DNA of 34,910 nucleotides from Pseudomonadota bacterium (GTDB lineage Bacteria > Myxococcota_A > UBA9042 > GCA-2863065), in assembly GCA_947498315.1 (NCBI GenBank), contig CANMLD010000020.1:1-34910 (forward strand), given 5' to 3'. Position numbers and translations under genes: made by a program. The notes beneath the pieces were generated by a model. That model made no database searches and was not told the DNA's origin. It was given only the letters and a program-made list of their open reading frames with translations. This document shows, in pieces, positions 23,728 to 32,207 of the stretch (within the stretch, counting starts at the first letter, position 1; every line of letters begins with the position of its first letter).

Positions 23728-25377
23728 ATGTCGAAGGAGCAGCTTCAGTTCCACATGGCACGCCTCGTCTCCATGACGGAAGGCCGGCAGGGCCGGTCTT
23801 ATGATCTCGTCAACCACGCCTCGATCGGGCGCAACTCGACGCAGACCGTTCAGATCCTCGACCGTCTCTGTTCGAAGGAGCACGCGATCCTCCGCCTACA
23901 GGGTGGGCAATGGACTCTGCGTGACCTCGGTAGCCGCAACGGCACCTTCGTGAACGGTCAAGCGGTGGCGTCGGACCATTGGATGATGGAGGGAGACGAG
24001 ATCACCATCGGCAGCTCGACGCTGGTCTTTCGCCTCGATTCGCCGACGTCGAGCACCTCGGCGGGGCCTGCTCAGAGCCGCGTCACCTTGGCATCCGATA
24101 TTCTCCGAAGCGCAATCTCGGCTAGCCTGAGCTACACCGGCGAGCAGGACTTCCGCCCGGCTCACCTCATCAGCGACGCTGGTGAACTTCGACGCGACTA
24201 CGAGAAGCTGCGGATGGCGTACACGCTGCAGCGCGACATCTCGCTCGAACATGACCTCGAGAAGCTGCTGCCTCGCATCCTTGCGAGCCTCTTCGCGAAC
24301 CTCGAGTGTGACCGAGGCGCGATCCTGCTTGTCACACCGCCGAACGACGAGCTCGTCATCAAATGCGTCCGCAGCCGCAACGAAGACGACACGTCGGAGA
24401 TTCGTATCTCGGACTCCGTCATCCGCGAGGTCGTGAAGGGTCGAAAGGCCATCGTCAGCTCGAACTTGCTCGAGGACTCTCGCTTCGACCACGCCCAGTC
24501 GGTCATTCTGCAGGGCATCCGCAGCTCGATGAGTGTCCCGCTGCTTCACCGAGAGAAGGTGCTCGGCGTCATCTATCTCGACAGCCTCATCGCAACGAAC
24601 GCCTTCGCACAGCGCGATCTCGAGCTCGTCGAGGGCCTCGCCAATCAGGCCGCACTGGCCATCGACAACAGCGTGCTCATGAAGCAGCGCGAGGAAGACA
24701 TTCGAGTCCGCGAGAAGTTCTCCCGCCTTCTGTCTCCGCGTGTCGTCGATATGCTCGTCGACCAGCGCGTAGAGCTGACCAAGGGCGGCGCGAGCCGCAT
24801 CTCGACCGTGCTCTTCTCAGACCTTCGCGGCTTCACGTCCATGAGCGAGCGGCTCGGGCCGGAGGAGATCGTGGCAATGCTCAACGAGTACTTCGAGCTC
24901 ATGGTCGAGGTGCTCTTCGAGTTCGAAGGCACCCTCGACAAGTACATGGGCGATGGGCTCATGGCTGTCTTTGGTAGCCCCGTCGATATCGAAGAGGCCC
25001 CGCTCAAAGCCGTCGCTGCCGCCCTCCGCATGCGAGAGGCGCTCGCCCAATACAACGTCTTCCGACGCGCCGACGGCAAAGAAGCCCTGAACGTGGGCAT
25101 CGGCATAGACACTGGACCGCTGGTCGCCGGGTACATGGGCTCGTCCAAGACCATGAACTACACGGTCATCGGTCCCCCGGTAAATCTCGCTAGCCGCCTT
25201 TGCGGCGCGGCTCAAGCCACCGAGATCCTCATCTCGAACCGGACCCATGCCGAGCTCAAAGATTGGCTGCAGGTCGAGACCAAGCCCGCGATGGCGCTCA
25301 AGGGCATCAGCGAACCCGTGATCCCACACAACGTAACTCGGCTGACGAAGCGACCGGCTTGGCTCAAGTACGACTGA
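23728..25377 (+). CDS. FHA-GAF-class III adenylate cyclase
   Basis: A 549-residue signalling protein. Residues ~20-105 are an FHA domain (ASIGRNS, CSKEHAIL, RDLGSRNGTFVNG) for phosphothreonine binding. Residues ~150-325 are a GAF sensor (DRGAILLVTPP, SMSVPLLHREKVLGVIYLDS). Residues ~355-520 are a class III nucleotide cyclase: metal-binding Asp365 (LFSDLRGFT) and Asp409 (DKYMGDGLMAVFG), adenine-specifying Lys405, and the transition-state Asn/Arg pair in VNLASRL. The usual GDxVN turn is GPPVN here, but the catalytic set is otherwise complete, so cAMP production is predicted. There is no membrane segment. ATG 23728 was chosen; the later ATG at 23755 (MARLV) is also plausible. Threonine-kinase signalling through FHA is common in myxobacteria. 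Confidence 0.9.
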   Translation: MSKEQLQFHMARLVSMTEGRQGRSYDLVNHASIGRNSTQTVQILDRLCSKEHAILRLQGGQWTLRDLGSRNGTFVNGQAVASDHWMMEGDEITIGSSTLVFRLDSPTSSTSAGPAQSRVTLASDILRSAISASLSYTGEQDFRPAHLISDAGELRRDYEKLRMAYTLQRDISLEHDLEKLLPRILASLFANLECDRGAILLVTPPNDELVIKCVRSRNEDDTSEIRISDSVIREVVKGRKAIVSSNLLEDSRFDHAQSVILQGIRSSMSVPLLHREKVLGVIYLDSLIATNAFAQRDLELVEGLANQAALAIDNSVLMKQREEDIRVREKFSRLLSPRVVDMLVDQRVELTKGGASRISTVLFSDLRGFTSMSERLGPEEIVAMLNEYFELMVEVLFEFEGTLDKYMGDGLMAVFGSPVDIEEAPLKAVAAALRMREALAQYNVFRRADGKEALNVGIGIDTGPLVAGYMGSSKTMNYTVIGPPVNLASRLCGAAQATEILISNRTHAELKDWLQVETKPAMALKGISEPVIPHNVTRLTKRPAWLKYD

Positions 25378-25420
25378 ACTAATTGGCCGGGAATCAGGTC
25401 AGGCCTCCTCGGGGCGAGCC

Positions 25421-25448
25421 CTTCGGTCCACAGTTCAGCGGACCGAGG
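25421..25448. terminator. Hairpin between convergent cyclase and cysteine-rich genes
   Basis: TCGGTCC (25423-25429) pairs with GGACCGA (25440-25446), extended by one GU and one CG pair, around a ten-base loop. It lies in the 90-base convergent gap and could stop transcription in both directions. No T-run is present. Confidence 0.45.
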
Positions 25449-25467
25449 TTCGCAGAGTCAGCCCCGC

Positions 25468-27444
25468 TTAAATCATACGCCGACGGCCGATCCCCAGCAG
25501 CATTAGGGCGACGAACAGCATTGTGATGACGCTGACTTGGCCCGTGGCGCCTGTCGTGCAGCCGCCAGCGGCGGCCTTGGCGGTCTTCTCGATTGGGCCC
25601 GCGAGGCCCGGATCCAGCACGCACTCGCCATAGCTTGGGACCATGGGCGGCGTGCACTCGGGCGTCACCGGTAGCTCCGTGCCGTCGGGGTTCACGGCGC
25701 CGTCAGCACCGTCTGCGCCATCGGACGTTCCGTCACTGGACCCGTCACTGGCCCCGTCAGTCGCATCGGAACCAACCCCCGCGTCATCGCCGTCGCTAGG
25801 CGCGTCGCTACACTGGCCCTCTTCCAGGCAGGTCGCGCCGGCGCTGCACTCGCCGCACGTCGCGCCGCAGCCATCCCAGCCGCACGACTTGCTCGCGCAG
25901 GCTGGCTCACACGTCTTCGGATCGTAACACTGGCCTGCGTCGGGATTGCATTGGAAAGGCGGAAAGCAACTGCCGCAAGAGCCGCCGCAGCCGTCCGCGC
26001 CGCAGACATGGCCGTCGCATGACGGGACACACGCGCCACCGTCGGCCTCGCAGAGCCCAGCGCCGCTGCAGATGTATCCCGGAACGCACTGGCCACACAC
26101 GCCGCCGCAGCCGTCGCCGCCGCAGACCTTCCCGGAGCAGCTCGGGGTACAAGTGCTCCCGCCTTCGCACTTTCCTGCCGCGCCGCACGTCTGGCCGGCG
26201 CCACAGACCCCACAGGAGCCGTTGCAGCCGTCGCTACCGCAAAGCTTGCCGAAGCAAGACGGTGTGCAGGTGCCGCCAGTGCACTGACCGTTGTTGCAGG
26301 TCTCGCCGCTGCCGCAGCTGCCGCAGACTCCGCCGCACCCATCGCTGCCGCACGCTTTGCCGATGCAGCTCGGCGTGCACGCCGCCTCGCACTGACCAGC
26401 ACCGTTGCAGGTCTTCCCACCCCCGCAACTGCCGCAGATTCCACCGCAGCCGTCCGCACCGCAAGTCTTGCCGGCGCAGCTCGGGGTGCATCCCCCACCG
26501 CCTTCACAGAACCCGAAGCTGCAGGTCTGGCCTGCACCGCACAAACCGCAGGAGCCGCCGCAGCCGTTGTCGCCACAGTCAGAGAACGTGCAGTCTGGGA
26601 CGCAAACGCCGCACTCTTCGAAGATAGGGTCGCAGCAGTAGCCCTCGAAGCAGACTTCGCCGAAGAGCGCGTCGCATTCGCCACACAAGCCACCGCAACC
26701 GTCGTCGCCGCAGGTGTTGAACGCGCAGCTCGGGACGCAGTTGCACTGGCCGGAGGCGTTGCACGACTGTGCTCCAGGGCACGAGCCGCAGGTTCCGCCG
26801 CAGCCGTCCGGGCCACACGCCTTGCCGTTACAGTTCGCCGTGCAAGCTTGGCACGAGCCGCCGCCCGGAGCACAAGCCTGACCGCCCGGGCAGATGCCAC
26901 AGATGCCGCCGCAGCCGTCTGGGCCGCAGATCTTGCCGGAGCAGCTCGGGGTGCAATTGCCGCACATCATCGGGTAGGTGCCCGACGGGTCGGCCGATGC
27001 GAGCTCAGGGGGCCGACAGTCGTAAAACGACTCGCCCGCAGGAGTGGTCGTCCAACCACACGCCGTGGCGGGGCTACCGCACCCCATGGGGCAGGTGCCG
27101 CAGCCGAAGGTCTCGACCTGGGACGCGCAGAAGCTGTCCCACTGGTTCTCGCAGCAATAGGGGTCCTGAGCACAGACGCAGGCGGTGACATCCGCATTGC
27201 AGGAGCCGGGTGTCGAATCGACTGATCCTTCACACGGGTTGTTGCCCGTCGCCGTCGACGCATTTTGAGTGCAATCGAGCTGGCAGAGCGAACCGCCGTC
27301 GCAGAAGAGCACGGTGCCGCCCTCGCAACAGCCCTGGTAGACCACGCTTCCACAATCGGTTCCGACCTCGACGCCGGCCGAACACAGGGCCATGGAATCG
27401 GCTGCCCACATAGCCACAATGCCGGCAATAGCTAAACCACGCAT
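25468..27444 (-). CDS. Cysteine-rich repeat surface protein with MYXO-CTERM-type tag
   Basis: A 658-residue exported protein. Residues 1-~20 are a signal peptide. Residues ~21-120 are a Cys-rich domain ending in the myxobacterial motif DPYCCENQWDSFCASQV. From ~164 to ~545 come ten repeats of about 37 residues with the core C-P-C-GK-CG-DGCGG-CG-C--G--C---G-C. A Ser/Asp/Gly-rich spacer follows (SDGSSDGTSDGADGADG). The end is GGCTTGA, a hydrophobic helix and GRRRM, the layout of MYXO-CTERM sorting signals, which are processed for outer-surface anchoring. The many paired cysteines imply a disulfide-stabilised rod. ATG 27444 gives a clean signal peptide. The in-frame start 78 bases upstream would add a charged extension. 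Confidence 0.87.
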   Translation of the reverse strand: MRGLAIAGIVAMWAADSMALCSAGVEVGTDCGSVVYQGCCEGGTVLFCDGGSLCQLDCTQNASTATGNNPCEGSVDSTPGSCNADVTACVCAQDPYCCENQWDSFCASQVETFGCGTCPMGCGSPATACGWTTTPAGESFYDCRPPELASADPSGTYPMMCGNCTPSCSGKICGPDGCGGICGICPGGQACAPGGGSCQACTANCNGKACGPDGCGGTCGSCPGAQSCNASGQCNCVPSCAFNTCGDDGCGGLCGECDALFGEVCFEGYCCDPIFEECGVCVPDCTFSDCGDNGCGGSCGLCGAGQTCSFGFCEGGGGCTPSCAGKTCGADGCGGICGSCGGGKTCNGAGQCEAACTPSCIGKACGSDGCGGVCGSCGSGETCNNGQCTGGTCTPSCFGKLCGSDGCNGSCGVCGAGQTCGAAGKCEGGSTCTPSCSGKVCGGDGCGGVCGQCVPGYICSGAGLCEADGGACVPSCDGHVCGADGCGGSCGSCFPPFQCNPDAGQCYDPKTCEPACASKSCGWDGCGATCGECSAGATCLEEGQCSDAPSDGDDAGVGSDATDGASDGSSDGTSDGADGADGAVNPDGTELPVTPECTPPMVPSYGECVLDPGLAGPIEKTAKAAAGGCTTGATGQVSVITMLFVALMLLGIGRRRMI

Positions 27445-27776
27445 CTCAGGACCTCGCTCTTGCTGACCTGCGAAACGCCGGTCGGTCTGGATTGACCGGG
27501 TCCGACTGAACTCAGGACTCAATCGACCGCCCTACGCGAGCCGATCAGGATGACGCAAGATAGTCGAGCGATTCGGCCCGAAGCAAGAGTGATTTCCGAA
27601 CCTACGTTCCTTTCGAGCCAGCGGCACCCGCGCGTCATTAGCGCCGAACCCCCGCAACGTGAGCCCCGAGCCCGGTCTGTGGAGAAATGTGGCATCGTCT
27701 CGGCCGGCGCCGGAAGTGGCGCCTCTGCTAGTGCGTTACCGCTTTCCAACCGCAATTTTGGCTGTAGAGTCGCGCC
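27445..27776. other. Divergent intergenic stretch, 332 bases
   Basis: It separates the cysteine-rich gene (minus) from the AsmA-GT51 gene (plus). Small open frames occur on both strands without family resemblance. A possible -10 (TAGAGT, 27765-27770) lies six bases before the GTG at 27777 with TTTCCA at 27743-27748, which would make that transcript leaderless. I see no hairpin or RNA gene. Confidence 0.35.
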
Positions 27777-30700
27777 GTGTCGAGCCCTGAACCTACCCCC
27801 ACTCGCCCGCCCCGAGTCGTCCGGGACGCCCAGCCCGAGAGCCTGGGTCGCTTCGACCGCCGGCGCTCACGTCGTCGCCGAACCTGGCTTCTCGCGCTCG
27901 GTCTCGGCGTTCTTGGCCTCGCCGTGCTGGCTGTCGCCGCCGTCCTCGCGGGCGCGTGGTACGCCGAAGACAAAGCGCGCACCAAGCTCGCCGAGCTCGG
28001 CGCCCGCGCGGGTCTCCAACTCGGCGTCGGTGCCGTCGTCCTCGAACCGGGCAGCAACGTCGAAGTGCGCGATCTCGTCGTTACCGATCCCGACGGTGAC
28101 GTCGTCCTCGCTCGAATCGGACGCGTCGTCACCGACCTGACGCTCGGTGCCCTCCGCGACGGGCAGCGGATGCCCGGACGGATCGTGCTCGACGGCCTCG
28201 ACGTCGACTTCACAGACCTCGAGCGTTGGAAGCGCGCCCTCGAGCGATACCGCGGCAGGCCGAAAGAGAAACCCGTGGGCCCGGAGAAAAATGTGCTCCC
28301 CTCACTGGCGTTTGCCGGAGCCACCTTCCACATCCCCGACCCGATCAGCGGCGTCCCGCTGACCCTCACCGACGTCGACGTGCGTCTCGAGCCGCCCGGC
28401 CGTGACGGCGATCCTCGGGCCAGGCTCGCCTTTCGTGGGCTGCTCGAAGGGAAGCATCGAATCGTCCTCGACGCGCTCCTCGACCCCCAGAACCTCCGCA
28501 GCGAAGGAGGCGTCACCTTCGACCCGCCTCTCGAAGTAGCGCTCGGTGAGCTCGACGCGAAGGTGCGTGTCGGGAGCGTGTACGCCAAGCAGAACGAGCA
28601 GTTCAGGGCGCGCGACCTCGCCATCACGCTGCCAGGGCCAGCCGTCAAGGGCGAGACCGTCAAGGGCGAGGCCGTCAAGGGCGAGGCCGTCAAGGGCGAG
28701 GCCGTCAAGGGCGAGACCGTCAAGGGCGAGGCCGTCAAGGGCGAGGCCGTCAAGGGCGAGACCGTCAAGGGCGAGACCGTCAAGGGCGAGCCCGTCAAGG
28801 GCGAGACCGTCAAGGGCGAGACCGTGGTGACGGTGGGATCGGTCCAGGTCTCTTCGCCGCTCGAAGGGACCCACGCTTTCCTCGGTCGTCCACTTCGCAT
28901 AGTCGTGAGCGACGTCACAGCGAGGGACACGAGCGGCCGGTTCAAGGACCTCGTCGGCACGGCTGCGAAGGTCACCATCGAGCTGGGTTCGGGCCCGCTC
29001 AATCAGCTGCCAGCGCGACTCCGGAAGGTGGTCATTGAGAACGCGGCTGGCGAGCTCGGTGCGTGGCTGGTCGGTTCCACCGTCCACCGAATCGACCTCG
29101 AGACCGACGGCGTCCTGTTGGACTCGCCCCTCGCGAAGCTCACGTCTCTCGTCGTCACCGGTGCCGACCTCGCCGCGGTCATGCCGGCGCCGGGCACGGG
29201 CATGTCGAACAACCCTCTCTACCGCAAGCTAGAGGCGCTGCTCGCTCCCACGGCCTCACCCGGAGGCCCTACGCAAGAGCGGCCTCCGCGCAAGGCCACT
29301 GGGAGGCGAAGAGCGGGCAAGCCGCCCCGCGTAGACTCCGACGCCGTCCCTGCCGCGGGAGCGCCGGTGCCGGAAGACGAAGCGCTCCCAGACGCGATAG
29401 AACCGACTGCGCCAGAACCGACTGCGCCAGAACCGACTGCGCCAGAACCGACTGCTCCAGAACCGACTGCGGCTCGGCCGGCCTCGGCCAATGAGGTTGG
29501 ACCACCGCTCCCCGTCGGCAAAGTCAGTCAGGCCGCCGACGCCGCCGCACGCTCGATTCACACCCGCCTCCGAGGCCTCTTCGGGGACCGAGATCCGCCG
29601 CTTCTGGTGCTGAAGGAGAGCGCCCTCACGGTCCTCGGTCGGTCGCCCAACTGCGATCCGGCGTTCGACACCGGCTGCGATCCTTTCACGCCGGCGTTCG
29701 AGCTACAGGGCTTCAGCGCTGGCTTGACCGCGGATCCTGAGACTGGCGCCCTCGTCGGAACCGTCACGGGCCGCTTCTACGAACCCGTCCCTGGGGCCGC
29801 TGGCGCTCCTGCACCGGATCCGGATGACGGCGTCTTCCTCATCGAGGGCCGCATCGCGCGTGGGGGCGGCTTCGATCGCGCCAAGGTCAAGTTCAAGGGC
29901 AAGAAGCTCGCCGGCCAACTCACTCGGGTCTGGGACTCGTTCCGCGTGTCCGAGAACTCGGCGGTCGACTTCGACCTCACGATCACGCCCAGCGCCACGG
30001 GGCGCGGCGTGACCCTGACCGGTACGGGCGGTGTCAAAGACCTCGGCTTCTTCGCGCCACGAATTCACGGCAGCCCAGTCGACGGTCTTCAGGTCGAGTC
30101 CGACTTGACCGCCAGCTACGACTTCGACTCCGACACCCTCTCGCTCGAAGTGCCTCGGCTCGTCATCGCCGACCAATTGTCGTTGCGCGTCGCCGCGACC
30201 GTGGCGCGCGTTCGCGCGACCTTCTTCGGCGAGGCGTCGTCCGACGCCGGCGGCACCGAGCCGACGGGGCCCGCGCGACGCCGCCGACCGCGGCTCGACT
30301 TCAAGGTCGAGATGCCTCGTCAGGACTGCGATCACATCATCGGCGCCATCCCCAAGGTCATGGCGCCACGCCTCGACGGGCTCGTGCTCGACGGCACGGC
30401 TGAAGGCCACATCCACGTCTCTGTCGACCTCGAGCAGCCGCGCACTTACGAGCAGGACCTCGACATCGACATGCGCAGTTGCCGGCCCACCGAGTTCGGC
30501 AACGCGGACGTACCGAGGCTGAACACCGGCTTCGTTCAGGAGGTCGTCGAGAAGGGCCTCCCGATCGGCGTGACGGTCGGCCCGGGCACCTGGCACTACC
30601 GTACGCTCGACCGCATCCCCAAGTACGTGCAGCTTGGAGCCCTCTGGACCGAAGACCATTCCTTCTATCAACACGCGGGCTTCCGGCCGCCGCTCATACG

Positions 30701-31364
30701 GCGCGCCGTCATCATGAATCTCGAAGGTGGGCGCTATGTCTACGGGGGGTCCACCATCACGCAGCAGCTCGTGAAGAACCTCTTCCTCAGCCGCGAGAAG
30801 ACGTTGACCCGAAAGCTCGAAGAGGCCGTCATCGTTTGGCTACTCGAGCGCACGCTCACCAAGGACCGAATCCTCGAACTCTACCTCAACTGCATCGAGT
30901 ATGGACCGTCGATCTACGGCATCGAGAACGCCGCGCGAGCCTACTTCGGTCGCCATGTCGAAGAGCTCGAACCTCTCGAGATGGCTTTCCTGATGGGGCT
31001 GAAGCCCTACCCGTGGGCCGGTTGGGACCAATTCGAGCGTGGCTTCGTCAAGTCCTGGTGGCACCGCCGCATCAGCAAGATCCTCATTGGGATGGAGCGC
31101 ACGGGCTGGATCTCCGCAGAGCAGCTCGCGGCAGCACAAGCAGCGGGGTGGGAGCCCACCTTCTTGACCTCAGCGCACCGGCCCCGCGTCGCGCCGCGCT
31201 CCGAGCCACCCGCGGGAGGCGACGGCGAGCTCCCCGTCATGCCGAACGAGCTCGGCGATGAGCCAGCGCCCCGTCCGGGGACCCGGCCGCGCGCAGAACC
31301 GGTAGACGAGGACGAACCGGCGCCGCGCGACCCTCGCGGCCTCTTCGACACCGACGACCGGTAA
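27777..31364 (+). CDS. AsmA-like domain fused to GT51 peptidoglycan glycosyltransferase
   Basis: A 1195-residue protein. Basic residues precede one membrane helix (~36-58), so the rest is periplasmic. Residues ~60-850 resemble AsmA/TamB-type proteins (VEVRDLVVTDPDGDVVLARI, then GRIVLDGLDVDFTDLERWKR), interrupted by a VKGE repeat and a PTAPE linker. The C-terminus is a GT51 domain: WTEDHSFYQHAGF (Glu959), GGSTITQQLVKNLFLSREKT, and ILELYLNCIEYG (Glu1034). It should polymerise lipid II into glycan strands. No transpeptidase domain follows, unlike class A PBPs. Monofunctional GT51 enzymes are ~230-270 residues, so this is a large fusion. GTG 27777 is the first in-frame start and lacks a Shine-Dalgarno. 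Confidence 0.87.
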   Translation: MSSPEPTPTRPPRVVRDAQPESLGRFDRRRSRRRRTWLLALGLGVLGLAVLAVAAVLAGAWYAEDKARTKLAELGARAGLQLGVGAVVLEPGSNVEVRDLVVTDPDGDVVLARIGRVVTDLTLGALRDGQRMPGRIVLDGLDVDFTDLERWKRALERYRGRPKEKPVGPEKNVLPSLAFAGATFHIPDPISGVPLTLTDVDVRLEPPGRDGDPRARLAFRGLLEGKHRIVLDALLDPQNLRSEGGVTFDPPLEVALGELDAKVRVGSVYAKQNEQFRARDLAITLPGPAVKGETVKGEAVKGEAVKGEAVKGETVKGEAVKGEAVKGETVKGETVKGEPVKGETVKGETVVTVGSVQVSSPLEGTHAFLGRPLRIVVSDVTARDTSGRFKDLVGTAAKVTIELGSGPLNQLPARLRKVVIENAAGELGAWLVGSTVHRIDLETDGVLLDSPLAKLTSLVVTGADLAAVMPAPGTGMSNNPLYRKLEALLAPTASPGGPTQERPPRKATGRRRAGKPPRVDSDAVPAAGAPVPEDEALPDAIEPTAPEPTAPEPTAPEPTAPEPTAARPASANEVGPPLPVGKVSQAADAAARSIHTRLRGLFGDRDPPLLVLKESALTVLGRSPNCDPAFDTGCDPFTPAFELQGFSAGLTADPETGALVGTVTGRFYEPVPGAAGAPAPDPDDGVFLIEGRIARGGGFDRAKVKFKGKKLAGQLTRVWDSFRVSENSAVDFDLTITPSATGRGVTLTGTGGVKDLGFFAPRIHGSPVDGLQVESDLTASYDFDSDTLSLEVPRLVIADQLSLRVAATVARVRATFFGEASSDAGGTEPTGPARRRRPRLDFKVEMPRQDCDHIIGAIPKVMAPRLDGLVLDGTAEGHIHVSVDLEQPRTYEQDLDIDMRSCRPTEFGNADVPRLNTGFVQEVVEKGLPIGVTVGPGTWHYRTLDRIPKYVQLGALWTEDHSFYQHAGFRPPLIRRAVIMNLEGGRYVYGGSTITQQLVKNLFLSREKTLTRKLEEAVIVWLLERTLTKDRILELYLNCIEYGPSIYGIENAARAYFGRHVEELEPLEMAFLMGLKPYPWAGWDQFERGFVKSWWHRRISKILIGMERTGWISAEQLAAAQAAGWEPTFLTSAHRPRVAPRSEPPAGGDGELPVMPNELGDEPAPRPGTRPRAEPVDEDEPAPRDPRGLFDTDDR
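28641..28820 (+). repeat. Twelve 15-bp tandem repeats encoding VKGE-X
   Basis: Twelve head-to-tail copies of 15 bases (xCCGTCAAGGGCGAG) differ only at the first base, which is G, A or C. They encode (A/T/P)VKGE twelve times inside the AsmA-like region. The near-identity at synonymous positions points to recent slippage or unequal exchange. Confidence 0.97.
29401..29470 (+). repeat. Four and a half 15-bp tandem repeats encoding PTAPE
   Basis: AACCGACTGCGCCAG occurs three times exactly, a fourth time with one change, then as a partial copy. The product is an Ala/Pro/Glu linker between the AsmA-like region and the next domain. Confidence 0.93.
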
Positions 31365-31400
31365 TCAGTCACCCTCATCTCACTGCCTGGAGCCCCCGCT

Positions 31401-32201
31401 ATGAACGAGCTCGCCCCGACCCCGAGTGACGTCCTCGTCGAACGCCGCGGCGCGGTCTACACCGTGCGCCTGAACCGCCCCGAGACCCGCAACGCGCTCC
31501 TGCCGTCCACGACCCTCCGTTACGCCGAGGCCATCGAAGCGGGCGCTGCAGACCCCACTGTCCGCGTCATCATCATCACGGGCGCCGGCCCCGCTTTCTG
31601 CTCGGGCGCTGATCTGGTCGCCGGGATGGCCGAGGCCCAGAAGCGCCCCTATGCAGAGGTCATCCGCGACGGGTTTCATCGGCTCATCAAAGCCGTCGTG
31701 AACGCCCCGAAGCCGGTCGTCGCGGCCATCCGTGGACCCGCCGTCGGGTTTGGCTTTGACCTCGCGCTCGCCGCCGACCTCCGCATCGGCTCGCGCGCCA
31801 GCAGCTATGGAGCCGTCTTCTCCAAGATCGGCCTCGTGCCCGACGGCGGTTCGAGCTTCACGCTCTCCCGCCTCGTCGGCCTCGGCCGCGCCATGGAGCT
31901 TATCCTTCTCGGCGACACCTTCGACGCGGCACGCGCCGACGCCCTCGGGCTTCTGAACCGGCTTGTTGACGATGACGCCCTCGAACGCGAGACCGACGCG
32001 CTCGCCGACCGCCTCGCAGGTGGGCCACCCATGGCCTACCGCCTCGCCAAGCGAAACCTCCACGGCGGACTCACGGGCGAGCTCCAAGGCGCGCTCGACG
32101 CTGAGATCGAAGCGCAGGTGCAGTGCCTCGCCTCGGCCGACCGGGTAGAGGGCGTTCAAGCCTTTCTGCAGAGGCGGAAGCCGAACTTTTCGGGACGGTG
32201 A
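31401..32201 (+). CDS. Enoyl-CoA hydratase/isomerase family protein, PaaG-like
   Basis: A 266-residue crotonase-fold enzyme. Oxyanion-hole segments are CSGADL (67-72) and GPAVGFGFDLALAADLRIG. In the second catalytic position KIGLVPDGGSS has Asp148 in place of the usual glutamate, the pattern of PaaG-type isomerases rather than classical hydratases. Substrate is unknown, likely an acyl-CoA in beta-oxidation or aromatic-acid breakdown. ATG 31401 follows TGGAG at fair spacing. The metallopeptidase gene begins six bases after its stop, so they form an operon. Both are cytoplasmic by sequence. Confidence 0.9.
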   Translation: MNELAPTPSDVLVERRGAVYTVRLNRPETRNALLPSTTLRYAEAIEAGAADPTVRVIIITGAGPAFCSGADLVAGMAEAQKRPYAEVIRDGFHRLIKAVVNAPKPVVAAIRGPAVGFGFDLALAADLRIGSRASSYGAVFSKIGLVPDGGSSFTLSRLVGLGRAMELILLGDTFDAARADALGLLNRLVDDDALERETDALADRLAGGPPMAYRLAKRNLHGGLTGELQGALDAEIEAQVQCLASADRVEGVQAFLQRRKPNFSGR

Positions 32202-32207
32202 AGCCAC

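Noticed and set aside
25692-26900. A ~400-codon Ala/Arg-rich frame overlapping the cysteine-rich gene on the same strand.
   Set aside because: It is an off-frame reading of the repeats; the cysteine frame has a signal peptide and a sorting tag.
28641-28820. Direct repeats considered as a CRISPR array.
   Set aside because: The units are contiguous 15-mers without spacers and lie in frame in a coding gene.
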